The notes beneath the pieces were generated by a model, which was given only the letters and a program-made list of their open reading frames with translations, was not told the origin of the DNA and ran no database searches. From positions 23,508-87,507 of the forward strand of contig PXRZ01000003.1 of NCBI GenBank assembly GCA_003022945.1: 64,000 bases of DNA, written 5' to 3'. The DNA is from Halobacteriales archaeon QS_8_69_73 (GTDB lineage Archaea; Halobacteriota; Halobacteria; Halobacteriales; Haloarculaceae). The stretch's first letter is position 1. Every line of letters begins with the position of its first letter. A program made the position numbers and the translations under genes. Positions 8,985-17,876 of this stretch are shown here, piece by piece.

Positions 8985-9575
8985 ATGTCCGACCCGCCCT
9001 CCACGCTCGAGCGGTTCCGGTCCCACTCGGTCCCGGTTTGTATCCTCGCCGTCGTGGTGGCCGCCGCCGTGGCCGTCCCGCCGCTCGTCCTCGACCTGAC
9101 GCCGAGAGCATATGCCATCGCAGCCGCGGTCCTCATTCTGGCGGTGATCTCGACCGCACCGTACGCCGTCGCCGTGGCGGTCCTGACGCTCCCGTTCCAG
9201 TTCCTGGGGCTCGCCAGTTACGCCTCCCCTCGGACGGTCCCGGAGGACGGCCGACCGTCGCTCGTGGACGCGCTGCGGCACGCCGCCGCCGGGTTCGTCT
9301 ACGTGCTGGCGGCCGGGGCCGTCGGCGGTATCGGGGTCGGGGTGGACGTGGCGAGTTCCGCCGGCGCCTTGACCCCGCCCACGGGGGTGCCGTACGCCTA
9401 TCTCGCGGGCGGAGGGGTCGGCCTGACGTTCGTCGGCCTCCAGTTGTGGCGCCACGACGACCCGGTCGGCGACCTCGGGACGCGAACCGTCCCCGGGACC
9501 ATCGCCCTCGGGCTCCTTCTGGTCCCCGCCGGCCACATCGCCCTATGGCTGTTCGGTCGTGGGTCACTGGTCTGA
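8985..9575 (+). CDS. hypothetical membrane protein
   Basis: A 196-aa protein of unknown function with about five or six hydrophobic helices and a short acidic N-terminus. ATG at 8985 has ACTTT at 8956-8960, a leaderless promoter spacing. It sits between the two CoA genes, but nothing in its sequence links it to that pathway. Confidence 0.7.
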   Translation: MSDPPSTLERFRSHSVPVCILAVVVAAAVAVPPLVLDLTPRAYAIAAAVLILAVISTAPYAVAVAVLTLPFQFLGLASYASPRTVPEDGRPSLVDALRHAAAGFVYVLAAGAVGGIGVGVDVASSAGALTPPTGVPYAYLAGGGVGLTFVGLQLWRHDDPVGDLGTRTVPGTIALGLLLVPAGHIALWLFGRGSLV

Positions 9576-9605
9576 GGCCACTTATAGGGCTGCCGGAGCG
9601 GGACG

Positions 9606-9610
9606 CTTTT
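9606..9610 (+). promoter_or_regulatory. T-rich promoter element of phosphopantothenate synthetase
   Basis: CTTTT centred 27-28 nt before the ATG at 9636. A second AT-rich hexamer (CTTATAG, 9581-9587) lies further up. Confidence 0.5.
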
Positions 9611-9635
9611 GTCGGGCGGTCGTCCACCGAAAGAC

Positions 9636-10379
9636 ATGACCGACGTCGACGTCCCGGAGTCCCATCCCCGGTACGAGTCGCTGCTCCTGCGACACCGCAT
9701 CGAGGCGGGCGTCGAGAAGGGTATCACCTCGGAGCAGGGGCTCATCGCCCAGGGTCGCGGCGAGGCCTTCGACTACCTGCTCGGCGAGCGGACCATCCCG
9801 AGCGCCGACGCCGCCGAGCGGGCCGCAGCCGCCCACCTCCTGCGGGCCGAGCGACCGGTCATCTCCGTGAACGGCAACGTCGCGGCGCTGGCGCCCGGGG
9901 AGACGGTCGAACTCGCCGAGGCGACCGACGCCGATCTCGAGGTCAACCTCTTCAACCGCACGGAGGAGCGCATGGAGCACATCGCCGCCCACCTCCGCGA
10001 GTACGGCGCCGAGGAAGTGCTCGGGCTGGAGGCCGACGGCCGGGTTCCCGGCCTCGACCACGGGCGTGCGACGGTCGACGCCGACGGCATCGGACGCGCC
10101 GACGTCGTCGTCGTCCCGCTTGAGGACGGCGACCGGGCGGAGGCGCTGGCCGAGGCCGGTAAAACCGAGATCGTCGTCGACCTCAACCCGCTGTCGCGGT
10201 CGGCCCGGACCGCGACGGTGCCGATCGTCGACAACGTCGTCCGGGCGCTGCCGAATATGACCGACCACGCCCGCGAGTTGGCCGACGCCGACGCGGCCGA
10301 ACTGGACGCTATCGTCGAGGCCTTCGACTCCGAGGCGGCGCTCGCGGCGGCCGAGGCGGCGATACGCGGCCAAGAGTGA
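9636..10379 (+). CDS. 4-phosphopantoate--beta-alanine ligase (phosphopantothenate synthetase)
   Basis: Joins 4-phosphopantoate and beta-alanine using ATP, the second archaeal step to CoA. The protein has 247 aa. Recognisable blocks are ESLLLRHRIEAGVEKGITS, VISVNGNVAALAPGE and VDLNPLSRSARTA followed by TVPIVDNVVRALPNM, all conserved in the archaeal family. A longer frame from 9609 would need a TTG start and overlaps the promoter, so ATG at 9636 is preferred. Confidence 0.93.
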   Translation: MTDVDVPESHPRYESLLLRHRIEAGVEKGITSEQGLIAQGRGEAFDYLLGERTIPSADAAERAAAAHLLRAERPVISVNGNVAALAPGETVELAEATDADLEVNLFNRTEERMEHIAAHLREYGAEEVLGLEADGRVPGLDHGRATVDADGIGRADVVVVPLEDGDRAEALAEAGKTEIVVDLNPLSRSARTATVPIVDNVVRALPNMTDHARELADADAAELDAIVEAFDSEAALAAAEAAIRGQE

Positions 10380-10473
10380 GCGCAGCCACGCTGGGCCCCG
10401 GCGGAGGAGCATCCTCCCCGTGCGAGCGGTCAGTCAGCCCTCGGTCCGCCGGACTCGCCGTGACCGTTCGATC

Positions 10474-11121
10474 TCATTCTTGCGGAATGAGCAGCATTCC
10501 GCCCACAAACCCGAACACGAGCGGATACACCACCGCAGCCAGTACCGCATACGGGACGGACGGACCGGCCGTGACGCCCTCGATCGTCGACGCCTCGAGG
10601 GTCGTCGAGCCGATCTCGACCGTCCCGGTTGCGCCCGGTGCCACCGGGACGGTCGCCAGCCACAGTGCGGCGAGCATCACGGGAGTGTAGCCCAGCGTGA
10701 TCAGCGCTCCCACGTGCACGTCGATCCGCCTGCGGTCGTCGGACGCGAACCGACGGACGGCGCCGTCTGCTGCTGCACCGGCGACCGTGAGGAGGGCGAT
10801 CGGGACGACCCACGACGTCTCCGCGTACCGGTCGGCATCGCCATCCATTACATCGAACACGCCTCGGGCGATAGTGACACCCGTCCCGTCGCTCGTGAAC
10901 TCGACCGTCGGTTCGACGCCCATCGCGTCGAACCACGTCCACGTCGCTGCCGTGACCGGGTCCACCCCGTCGACCGTAAGTTCGGTGAACGGTTCGAGTT
11001 CGCCGATCGGACCCTCGCCGACGACCGCCAGGAACAGTACACTCAGCACGAGGCACAGTATCGCGGTGAGCGCCCCCACCGCGGCGGCGATCCGATACTC
11101 GGGTTTATTCACCGCCCGCAT
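10474..11121 (-). CDS. hypothetical haloarchaeal membrane protein
   Basis: A membrane protein of about 215 aa with one N-terminal helix, an extracellular-looking segment (about residues 40-95) and three further helices, ending GGMLLIPQE. Function is unknown. ATG at 11121 is favoured over 11148 because a CATATG element sits 26 nt before it; the upstream ATG would lie inside that element. It converges with the phosphopantothenate synthetase gene. Confidence 0.65.
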   Translation of the reverse strand: MRAVNKPEYRIAAAVGALTAILCLVLSVLFLAVVGEGPIGELEPFTELTVDGVDPVTAATWTWFDAMGVEPTVEFTSDGTGVTIARGVFDVMDGDADRYAETSWVVPIALLTVAGAAADGAVRRFASDDRRRIDVHVGALITLGYTPVMLAALWLATVPVAPGATGTVEIGSTTLEASTIEGVTAGPSVPYAVLAAVVYPLVFGFVGGMLLIPQE

Positions 11122-11144
11122 CTGCGGAGCCTGTTCGTCTCGAC

Positions 11145-11150
11145 ACATAT
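11145..11150 (-). promoter_or_regulatory. TATA-like element, minus strand
   Basis: CATATG about 26 nt before the ATG at 11121, the only AT-rich hexamer in this GC-rich stretch. It supports the shorter start of the membrane protein gene. Confidence 0.45.
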
Positions 11151-11393
11151 GGATTTCGTTCGGTGTGCCAACCCGACCGACCACACCGTCGTCCGCTCGC
11201 CGGCCCGCCGACGGCCCACGTCACCCGCGGACGCGAGCGGTCCCGGAGTCGACGGCGCCCGTCCGGCATCGGTGCGGGCTCCACAGACCGTGGCCGGCGG
11301 CGTAGTGGCCGGGGTACCGACGGTCCAGAATCGAGACGCCCCGTCGACCCGCTCCGTTCGGCAGCGTATCGTCTTGCGCGCGTCTGACGCACT

Positions 11394-11398
11394 GTTTT
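11394..11398 (+). promoter_or_regulatory. T-rich promoter element
   Basis: GTTTT centred 27-28 nt before the ATG at 11424, giving a leaderless start. Confidence 0.5.
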
Positions 11399-11423
11399 GT
11401 GTGTAGACGTAGAAAACGGTGCC

Positions 11424-12278
11424 ATGGCTAGCCTCACGGAGGTCTACGACGGAGGTGGCGGGGCCGGCCTCCGGCGGGTGTACGCCGGCGTCGTGCTGTT
11501 CGTGGTCGGTGCGGTCCTGCTCGTCGCGGGCATCGCCACGGCGACCACCGACGTGGGCGGCCGGTTCGGGCTCGGCCTCTACGAGGCCCGGGAGGTCGCG
11601 GGCGTGCTCGGCGGCGTCGGGCTGCCGCTGGTGCTGCTCGGGACGATGACCGCCATCCCGCGGACCTCGCGGCGGCTCCGGGGCGTCGCCGTCGTCGGCG
11701 CCGCCGCCAGCGCCGCCGGCGTCGCGCTGTTCGCCGACGCCTACCCCGTCGACTGGGTCGGCGGCCTCGGCGACACCACGATGACGCTCGTCGTCGCGTC
11801 GGTGTACTTCATCGGCACCATCGTCACGACCTGGTGTCTGTTCGTCGCCGTCGCGAACTTCAAGGCGCGCAACGACCCCGGCGGGACGGTCAAACTCGAG
11901 ATCACGAAAGCCGGCGAGACCCGGGTCGTCGAGGTGTCGAACGACCGATTAGAGGGGACGCTCGGCGGTATCGGCGTCTTCGGCGGGACCCCGGACGGCG
12001 ACGTCGAGACCCAGACCAACCGCGGCGGCTCCGGACGGGCGGCCGGGAACAGCCAGAGCATCACCGACGGCGGCGCGACGACCGACGATGCCGAGTTCCT
12101 CGCCGACGAGTCCGCGTCCCCGCTCGGCGACACCTACTGCGGCAACTGCACGCACTTCCGGTACGTCCGTACCGACGACGGGATGGTGCCGTACTGCGGC
12201 TATCACGACGACCGGATGGACGACATGGAGGCCTGCGAGGAGTGGACGTCGAACACGAACACGCAGGCGGGCCGGTGA
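11424..12278 (+). CDS. four-helix membrane protein with C-terminal zinc-binding motif
   Basis: A 284-aa haloarchaeal protein of unknown function. About four helices occupy residues 15-150, then a soluble beta-rich segment and a low-complexity Gly/Ser/Thr region. The C-terminus has CGNCTHF, then YCGYHDD and a final Cys, a compact Cys4/His pattern expected to bind zinc. ATG at 11424 is chosen over an upstream ATG because of the promoter spacing. Confidence 0.75.
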   Translation: MASLTEVYDGGGGAGLRRVYAGVVLFVVGAVLLVAGIATATTDVGGRFGLGLYEAREVAGVLGGVGLPLVLLGTMTAIPRTSRRLRGVAVVGAAASAAGVALFADAYPVDWVGGLGDTTMTLVVASVYFIGTIVTTWCLFVAVANFKARNDPGGTVKLEITKAGETRVVEVSNDRLEGTLGGIGVFGGTPDGDVETQTNRGGSGRAAGNSQSITDGGATTDDAEFLADESASPLGDTYCGNCTHFRYVRTDDGMVPYCGYHDDRMDDMEACEEWTSNTNTQAGR

Positions 12279-12310
12279 GCCGGTGAGTCGGCGAGCCAGC
12301 GGTCGCGTCG

Positions 12311-12787
12311 TCACCGCGAGCGCTCCAGCGCCCGCGCCACGCGGTCCCAGTGGCTGCCCTTCCAGAACACCTGCCCGCAGTCACAGCGCCAGCAGTCGGT
12401 CGTCGCCGGCGACGGCGCGTAGTCGGGCGTCGGGGCGTCCGGCGGGACCGCCTCGAGAGCGCCGTTGCACCGCCCGCAGCGGGCGGGCGTCTCCTCGAGC
12501 GCGAGTTCGAACCCCGCCGCCCGGAGCTCCGCCAGTTGGTCGACGACGTCCCGCTCGGTCAGCAGGACGGCGCCGTCGGTCCGGGCGGCCAGCGCCCGGT
12601 CGCGGGTCAGCAGCCGCCGGTCCTCGGCGGCCGCCAGCCTACGGAGTCGGTCATCGGCCTCGACGCCGCGGTCGCCGGCGTCGGCCGCGTCGTAGCCGCA
12701 CATCCGGAGGTAAACGGCCAGCTTCCCGAGCATGACGTCCAGCAGCAGCCGGTCGGCTCCGGGGCGGACGCCGTCGGCGTCGCTCAT
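12311..12787 (-). CDS. Mut7-C RNase domain protein
   Basis: A 158-aa Mut7-C family protein, a PIN-fold nuclease domain plus zinc ribbon. Acidic residues typical of the PIN core are seen in LLLDVMLGKLAVYLRMCGYD, DRLRRLAAAEDRRLLTRDRA and LLTERDVVDQL. The zinc ribbon has CGRCNG and CWRCDCGQVFWKGSHW with the usual terminal signature. The ATG shares a base with the polX stop (TGATG), so the two genes are co-translated. RNase activity is assumed from the family. Confidence 0.88.
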   Translation of the reverse strand: MSDADGVRPGADRLLLDVMLGKLAVYLRMCGYDAADAGDRGVEADDRLRRLAAAEDRRLLTRDRALAARTDGAVLLTERDVVDQLAELRAAGFELALEETPARCGRCNGALEAVPPDAPTPDYAPSPATTDCWRCDCGQVFWKGSHWDRVARALERSR

Positions 12788-14610
12788 CAGGCTTCGAGGA
12801 ACGCCCGGACGTCGTCGGCGTCCCGGCAGTTGAGGACGTCGTCGGGCTCGCACCAGCCGCGGCGGGCGGTGTGGACGCCGTAGCGGATGTACTCGAAGGA
12901 TCCGGGGCGGTGGGCGTCGGTATTGATGACGATCGTCGCGCCGGCCTCGACGGCGACCTTCACGTAGCTGGAGCGGAGGTCGAGCCGGTTCGGGTTGGCG
13001 TTGATCTCGAGGGCGACCCCTTCGTCGGCGGCGGCCTCGGCGACGGCCTCGACGTCGATGTCGTGGCCGGGGCGCTGGTTCAGCAGCCGGCCCGTCGGGT
13101 GGCCGACGACATCGACCTCGGGGTGTTCGATCGCGGCGACGAGCCGGTCGGTGCCGTCGCCGTCGAGGCCGCTGTGCGGCGAGGCGACGACGCAGTCCAG
13201 CGCCGCCAGCAGGTCGTTGGCGACCGACACCGACCCATCGGCGCCGATGTTGGCCTCGACGCCGGCGAACACCTCGACGTCGGCGTCAACGTCGGCGGCG
13301 ACGTCGCGCACCTCGGCCAGCTGCTCGCGCAGGGTCTCGTCGTCGAGGCCGACGCCGCCGACCATCCCGGGGCCGGTCGCGTGGTCAGTGACGGCGACGT
13401 AGTCGTGGCCGAAGTCGGCGGCAGCCTCGACGAGCCCCGCGATCGTCGGCTCGCCGTCGGACCAGGCGGTGTGGCAGTGGAGGTCGCCGGCGACATCGGC
13501 CGTCGTCACCAGCTCCGGGAGGGCGTCGTCGGCCGCCGCCGCGACCTCGCCGCGGTTCTCGCGCAGCTCCGGCGGCACCCACTCGGTGCCGACGGCCTCG
13601 TAGACGCCCGCCTCGGTCTCGCCGGCGACCCGCTCGCCGGCCCGCTGACTCTCGTCGGGGTCGCCGGACCCGTCGGACGGGCCATCCGGATCAAGTTCGG
13701 AGACATCGTCGGACTCGTCCGACGGGCCGTCCGAACCGAGTTCGGAGACGTCGAAGACGCCGTATTCGTTGACCTTCAGCTCCCTGTCGATGGCGCGGTT
13801 CCGGAACTCGAGGTTGTGGGCCTTGCTGCCGGTGAAGTACTGGATGGCGGCGCCGAACTCCGCGGGGACGACGACCCGGAGGTCGACCCGGAGGCCGTCG
13901 ACGCGGACGCTGGCCTTCCTCGTGCCGGCCTCGATGATATCGTCGGCGGCGTCCCACTCCGCGAAGGCGTCGACGACGGCCGCCCCGTCGTCGCTGGCGG
14001 CGAGGACGTCGACGTCGCCGATGGTGGGTCGCCACCGCCGCAGCGAGCCGGCGACGTCGGCCTGCTCGACGATCGGTCGCGCGTCGAGAAACGACAGCGC
14101 CCGCTCGGCGGTCGGCCGGGCCTCCCCGAGCAGGCTCCGTTTCCGGGACTCGCGGGCGAAGGGGATGTTCTCGGCGATGTTCTCCTCGGTCTTCGCGCCG
14201 AAGCCGCCGACCTCCCGTACCTCGCCGGCCTCGGCGGCCGCCTCGAGATCGTCCAGCGTCTCGACGCCCAGCGCCTCGTACAGCGAGGCGACGGTCCTCG
14301 GACCGACGCCCTCGACGGCCGTCAGGGCGTCCATCTCGACGGGCATCTCCTCGCGGAACTCCTCGAGTTCGCCGATCGCGCCCTCCTCGAGGTACTCCGC
14401 GGTCTTGGCGGCGATGGCGTCGCCGACGTCGTCGATCTCCGCGAGCGCGTCCTCGCCGCCCTCGGCGTGAAGCGTCTCGACGGCGACGGTGTGGGCGCGG
14501 ACGCTGTCGGCCGCCCGTCGGTAGCTCTTGTGCTTGTAGTCGACGTCACGGGCCTCGAGGTGGTCGGCTATCTCCTCCAGCAGGGTCGCGACCTCGTCGT
14601 TGCGGCTCAT
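12787..14610 (-). CDS. polX: DNA polymerase X with C-terminal PHP domain
   Basis: A repair polymerase of 607 aa. Residues 1 to about 150 hold the helix-hairpin-helix region (AVEGVGPRTVASLYEALG); the nucleotidyltransferase core has AGSLRRWRPTIGDVDVLAAS with the two catalytic Asp and a third in VDLRVVVP. The PHP domain begins near residue 395 (DLHCHTAWSDGEPT) and retains metal-binding histidines through INTDAHR, implying 3'-5' exonuclease or phosphatase activity. A Ser/Asp/Gly-rich linker between the domains contains an imperfect tandem repeat. ATG at 14610 overlaps the previous stop (ATGA). Confidence 0.93.
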   Translation of the reverse strand: MSRNDEVATLLEEIADHLEARDVDYKHKSYRRAADSVRAHTVAVETLHAEGGEDALAEIDDVGDAIAAKTAEYLEEGAIGELEEFREEMPVEMDALTAVEGVGPRTVASLYEALGVETLDDLEAAAEAGEVREVGGFGAKTEENIAENIPFARESRKRSLLGEARPTAERALSFLDARPIVEQADVAGSLRRWRPTIGDVDVLAASDDGAAVVDAFAEWDAADDIIEAGTRKASVRVDGLRVDLRVVVPAEFGAAIQYFTGSKAHNLEFRNRAIDRELKVNEYGVFDVSELGSDGPSDESDDVSELDPDGPSDGSGDPDESQRAGERVAGETEAGVYEAVGTEWVPPELRENRGEVAAAADDALPELVTTADVAGDLHCHTAWSDGEPTIAGLVEAAADFGHDYVAVTDHATGPGMVGGVGLDDETLREQLAEVRDVAADVDADVEVFAGVEANIGADGSVSVANDLLAALDCVVASPHSGLDGDGTDRLVAAIEHPEVDVVGHPTGRLLNQRPGHDIDVEAVAEAAADEGVALEINANPNRLDLRSSYVKVAVEAGATIVINTDAHRPGSFEYIRYGVHTARRGWCEPDDVLNCRDADDVRAFLEA

Positions 14611-15053
14611 GGCCCTCGGCCCCGGACCTGCGGGCCGTCGTCGTCGTCGCCCAGCGCCTGTTTCAGGAAGCTCATCCACCGCTTCGTGTCGGCCGTCGCC
14701 TGCCGTTCGGCCTCGGCCTCGACCGAGGGGCCGCCGAGGTTCTCCAGGGCCTCCAGCGCCCGATCGATGCCGATGATCGCGTCGGCCAGCGCCTCCCCTT
14801 CCTCGAAGGAGACCTCGCCGGCCTCGATGCGCTCCTTCCGCTCGAGCCGCTCGCGGCGGAGGTTCCGCTTGGCACGCTCGACCCGCTCGCGCTCGCCGGC
14901 CGGTACCGTCTCCCGGCGCTTGATCTCGAAGACGAACTCCTGGAGTTCCACCTCCGTTCCCTGGACCTCGATGCGCTCGGGGATGTCGACGCCGACCGTC
15001 GCGCTCTCGCGGCCGATCCGCTCGAGGAGCTGCTTGCGTTGATACTCCTGCAC
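14607..15053 (-). CDS. conserved haloarchaeal coiled-coil protein
   Basis: A 148-aa, highly charged protein of unknown function with long Arg/Glu-rich helices (ERVERAKRNLRRERLERKER) and an acidic C-terminus. The start is GTG at 15053 (VQEYQRKQ); CAAATAAG at 15078-15085 is a good TATA element 28 nt upstream. Its stop overlaps the polX start, placing it first in the operon with polX and the Mut7-C gene, so a repair or nucleic-acid role is possible. Confidence 0.75.
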   Translation of the reverse strand: MQEYQRKQLLERIGRESATVGVDIPERIEVQGTEVELQEFVFEIKRRETVPAGERERVERAKRNLRRERLERKERIEAGEVSFEEGEALADAIIGIDRALEALENLGGPSVEAEAERQATADTKRWMSFLKQALGDDDDGPQVRGRGP

Positions 15054-15077
15054 ACGCGGTGCTACGGCGTCGAGCCG

Positions 15078-15085
15078 CAAATAAG
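15078..15085 (-). promoter_or_regulatory. TATA element of the polX operon
   Basis: Reads CTTATTTG on the minus strand, centred 28 nt before the GTG at 15053. Confidence 0.6.
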
Positions 15086-15154
15086 GACCGGGGGCCGACG
15101 GCCGCCGATCGTCATATCCAAACGACTTTGCGGCGCGGCGGCCAACGGTGGGTA

Positions 15155-16078
15155 ATGGCGGAGTGTGACGTGTGCGGCGAGCAGGTAAACATGCCGTACG
15201 ACTGCGGGAGCTGCGGCGGCACCTACTGCGGCGAACACCGGCTGCCCGAGAGCCACGGCTGTCCGGGGCTCGAGCAGTGGAACGACCCGGACCCGGTGTT
15301 CGACAGCGGCTTCGACGACTCCGTGGGCGACGCCGACCGCTCGGGCGGCGGTCTCGGCGACCGCCTGAACGTCGCCGGTCCCGGGGGTCCACTCGGTTAT
15401 TTCAGGGGTAACGTCGCCTACCTGTTTCTCGCCGTCTCGGTCGTCGTCTTCGGGTTCCAGTTCGTCATCGTGCCGGCACTGGGTTTCGGATTCGAGAGCG
15501 ACGTCTGGCGGTCGCTGTTCACCCTCTCGACGGCGAACCCCGAGTACGTCTGGACGTGGGTCACCTCCATCTTCGCCCACGGCGGCCCCAGCCACCTGCT
15601 GTTCAACGCCATCGCGCTGTACTTCTTCGGCCCCATCGTCGAGCGACAGGTCGGCTCGAAGAGGTTCGCCGCCCTCTTTCTCGTCAGCGGCATCGCCGCC
15701 GGCCTCGGGCAGGTCGGCCTCGGGCTCGTCACCGGCGAGACGGCGAACGTCCTCGGCGCTTCCGGCGCCATCATGGCCATCATGGGCGTGCTGTCGATGA
15801 CCGCGCCGGAGCTGAAGGTACTGCTGTTCTTCGTCATCCCGATGTCGGTCCGGACCCTGACGGTGCTGTTCGCCGGCTTCTCCATCTTCGCGGTGGCGTC
15901 CAACACCGGCGGCCCCGGCCTGCTCAGCGGTGTCGCCCACTTCGCGCACCTGGTCGGGCTATTCGTCGGCCTCTGGTACGGCAACCGGATCAAGGGCCGG
16001 GTCGGCGGCGGCGGCCCCCGGCAGCTGAACCTCGGGCCCGGCCGGGGCGGCCCCGGCGGTCCGGGCCGGTTCCCGTAG
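15155..16078 (+). CDS. rhomboid family intramembrane protease with AN1-type zinc finger
   Basis: A membrane serine protease of 307 aa. Residues 1-40 hold an AN1-like zinc finger (CDVCGEQ, CGSCGGTYC, GEHR, HGC). The rhomboid core follows: GGPSHLLFNAIALYFFG, the catalytic serine in GASGAIMAI and the catalytic histidine in VAHFAHLVGLFVG. The start ATG at 15155 has CTTTG about 27 nt before it. The stop is one base from the start of endonuclease V, so both are probably one transcript. Confidence 0.92.
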   Translation: MAECDVCGEQVNMPYDCGSCGGTYCGEHRLPESHGCPGLEQWNDPDPVFDSGFDDSVGDADRSGGGLGDRLNVAGPGGPLGYFRGNVAYLFLAVSVVVFGFQFVIVPALGFGFESDVWRSLFTLSTANPEYVWTWVTSIFAHGGPSHLLFNAIALYFFGPIVERQVGSKRFAALFLVSGIAAGLGQVGLGLVTGETANVLGASGAIMAIMGVLSMTAPELKVLLFFVIPMSVRTLTVLFAGFSIFAVASNTGGPGLLSGVAHFAHLVGLFVGLWYGNRIKGRVGGGGPRQLNLGPGRGGPGGPGRFP

Positions 16079-16079
16079 C

Positions 16080-16817
16080 ATGGAAGTCGCCCGCGAGCGG
16101 TTCCGACCGGACGGGAGCCGCTCCCGCGAGGAGATGGAAGCGACACAGCACGAGGTCGCCGCGGCGGCGACCTTCGCCGACGACACCGACGTCGGGCCGG
16201 CGGCCGTCCGGTCGGGCGAGGCCGTCGTCGCCGGCGTCGACCAGGCGTTTCTCGACGAGCAGGCCGTCTCGGCGGTCGTCGCGCTCCGCGGCGACGAGGT
16301 GATCGCCCGGGCAAGTGCCGTCACGCCGCTGTCGATCCCCTACATTTCCGGGCTGTTGACCTTCCGCGAGGGCGAGCCGATTCTGGCGGCACTGGAGGAC
16401 CTCGACGTCGAGCCGGACGTCCTCGTCTTGGACGGCAGCGGCCGGATTCACTACCGGGAGGCCGGCATCGCAACCCACGTCGGCGTCTGCTTCGACGTGC
16501 CGACCGTCGGCGTCGCCAAGAGCCTGCTATGCGGGCGGTTGCGCGAGTCCGTCGACGCGCTGTCGGAGGGCGCCCGCGTCCCCGTCGAGGCCGACGACTC
16601 GATGACCGCGCCAGAGGGGGAGGTGGTCGGCTACGCCTACCAGAGCCGCCAGTACCCGAACTCGACGATCATCAACCCGCTGTACGTCTCGCCGGGCCAC
16701 CGGCTGTCCGCGGCGACGGCCGTCGACGTCGTCGCGGCGACGGGCGGCGAGTACAAGCTCCCGCGGCCGACGCGGCTGGCCGACCGACACGCCGACGAAC
16801 TGACGGACGACGTGTAG
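16080..16817 (+). CDS. nfi: endonuclease V
   Basis: Cleaves DNA near deaminated bases such as inosine; 245 aa. Family motifs seen are VAGVDQAF (first catalytic Asp), PYISGLLTFREGEPI, LDGSGRIHYREAG (second Asp), GVAKSLLCG and QYPNSTIINPLYVSPGH. Begins immediately after the rhomboid stop codon. Confidence 0.93.
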   Translation: MEVARERFRPDGSRSREEMEATQHEVAAAATFADDTDVGPAAVRSGEAVVAGVDQAFLDEQAVSAVVALRGDEVIARASAVTPLSIPYISGLLTFREGEPILAALEDLDVEPDVLVLDGSGRIHYREAGIATHVGVCFDVPTVGVAKSLLCGRLRESVDALSEGARVPVEADDSMTAPEGEVVGYAYQSRQYPNSTIINPLYVSPGHRLSAATAVDVVAATGGEYKLPRPTRLADRHADELTDDV

Positions 16818-16820
16818 AGG

Positions 16821-17005
16821 CTATTTCTCCAGAAGCGCCACCACCTTGTGCAGCGTTCGACCTCGTGGTCGGGGCGACCGGGAGGTCAACCTCGCGGGCG
16901 TGGGGCCGGCGGAGGAACGCAGAGTCGAGGCCGGCGCGGTGGGCAGCGACGTCGTCGCTCCCGCTGTCACCGACGTGGAGTGCCGACCCCGGAGCGGCCG
17001 GCGGA
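16821..17005 (-). pseudogene. C-terminal remnant of a HAD-family hydrolase
   Basis: On the minus strand this gap encodes LHVGDSGSDDVAAHRAGLDS followed by AFLRRPH, the motif IV region (GDxxxD) of haloacid dehalogenase-like hydrolases. Near the end a second frame gives LHKVVALLEK and a stop, as expected for the true C-terminus, so a frameshift separates the two. No N-terminal half (motifs I-III) is present, because the promoter of the SDR gene begins just beyond. It appears to be a decayed, truncated gene. Confidence 0.6.
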
Positions 17006-17018
17006 ACGGGACGGATAG

Positions 17019-17024
17019 CTTAAC
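17019..17024 (+). promoter_or_regulatory. TATA-like element of SDR gene
   Basis: CTTAAC centred about 27 nt before the ATG at 17048. Confidence 0.5.
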
Positions 17025-17047
17025 TGTCGGCCAGTCGAGCGGCGCAC

Positions 17048-17875
17048 ATGAGCAATCGGACGGTCCTCATCACGGGCTGTTCGTCCGGCATCGGCCGGGC
17101 AACGGCGTACGCCTTCCTCGACGAGGAGTGGCGCGTCTACGCGACGGCCCGCGACCCGGCGGACGTCGAGCGACTGGACGAGGCGGGCTGTGAGGTCGGG
17201 ACGCTGGACGTCACCGACCCCGACGACGTCGAGCGAGTCGTCGACCGGATGATCGAGGAGGCGGGCCGGGTCGACGCGCTGGTCAACAACGCCGGTTACG
17301 GCCAACACGGCCCGCTGGAGGACGTCGACGACGACCGCCTCCGGCGGCAGTTCGACGTCAACGTCTTCGGGCCCCACCGACTCGTCCGGGCGGTGCTGCC
17401 GCACATGCGGGCCCGCGAGGACGGCACCATCGTCAACGTCTCCTCGGTGGCCGGGCGGCTGGCGGCGCCTGGGATGGGCGCCTACGCGGCCTCGAAACAC
17501 GCCGTCGAGGGGTACAGCGACGCCCTCCGGCTGGAGGTGGAGCCACTCGGCGTCGACGTCAGCGTCGTCCAGCCCGGCCCGGTCGAGACGTCGTTCCGGG
17601 ACCGGGTCGGCGACGAGCTTAGCCGCCTCGACCGCACCGACGCCTACGCCGACATCTACGACCTCCAGGAGGACGCCTCCCTGCTCGGCGGCGACGGCCC
17701 CTTGGCGGTCCACCCGGCGGCGGTCGCCGAGGCGGTCGTCGAGGCGTCGGTCTCGCCGGACCCCGAGCCCCGGTACGTCGTCGGGCGGGTCGCACAGCTG
17801 CTCGTCTACGCCGGCTACCTGCCGGACCCCGTCCGCGACCGCGTCTTCGAGGCGGTCCGGCGGTTCGCGGCGTAG
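17048..17875 (+). CDS. short-chain dehydrogenase/reductase
   Basis: A 275-aa classical SDR. The cofactor motif is ITGCSSGIGRATA, NNAGYGQHG is present, the catalytic Ser is in VNVSSVAGR and the Tyr-Lys pair in YAASKHAVEGY. An acidic Arg-Asp (TARDP) after the second strand suggests NADP(H) or NAD(H) choice but does not settle it. The substrate is unknown. The glycerate 2-kinase gene starts one base after its stop, so the two are linked. Confidence 0.9.
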   Translation: MSNRTVLITGCSSGIGRATAYAFLDEEWRVYATARDPADVERLDEAGCEVGTLDVTDPDDVERVVDRMIEEAGRVDALVNNAGYGQHGPLEDVDDDRLRRQFDVNVFGPHRLVRAVLPHMRAREDGTIVNVSSVAGRLAAPGMGAYAASKHAVEGYSDALRLEVEPLGVDVSVVQPGPVETSFRDRVGDELSRLDRTDAYADIYDLQEDASLLGGDGPLAVHPAAVAEAVVEASVSPDPEPRYVVGRVAQLLVYAGYLPDPVRDRVFEAVRRFAA

Positions 17876-17876
17876 C

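Noticed and set aside
11185-11393. Possible gene in the gap before the zinc-motif membrane protein
   Set aside because: All frames are Arg-rich with no family similarity or start signal.
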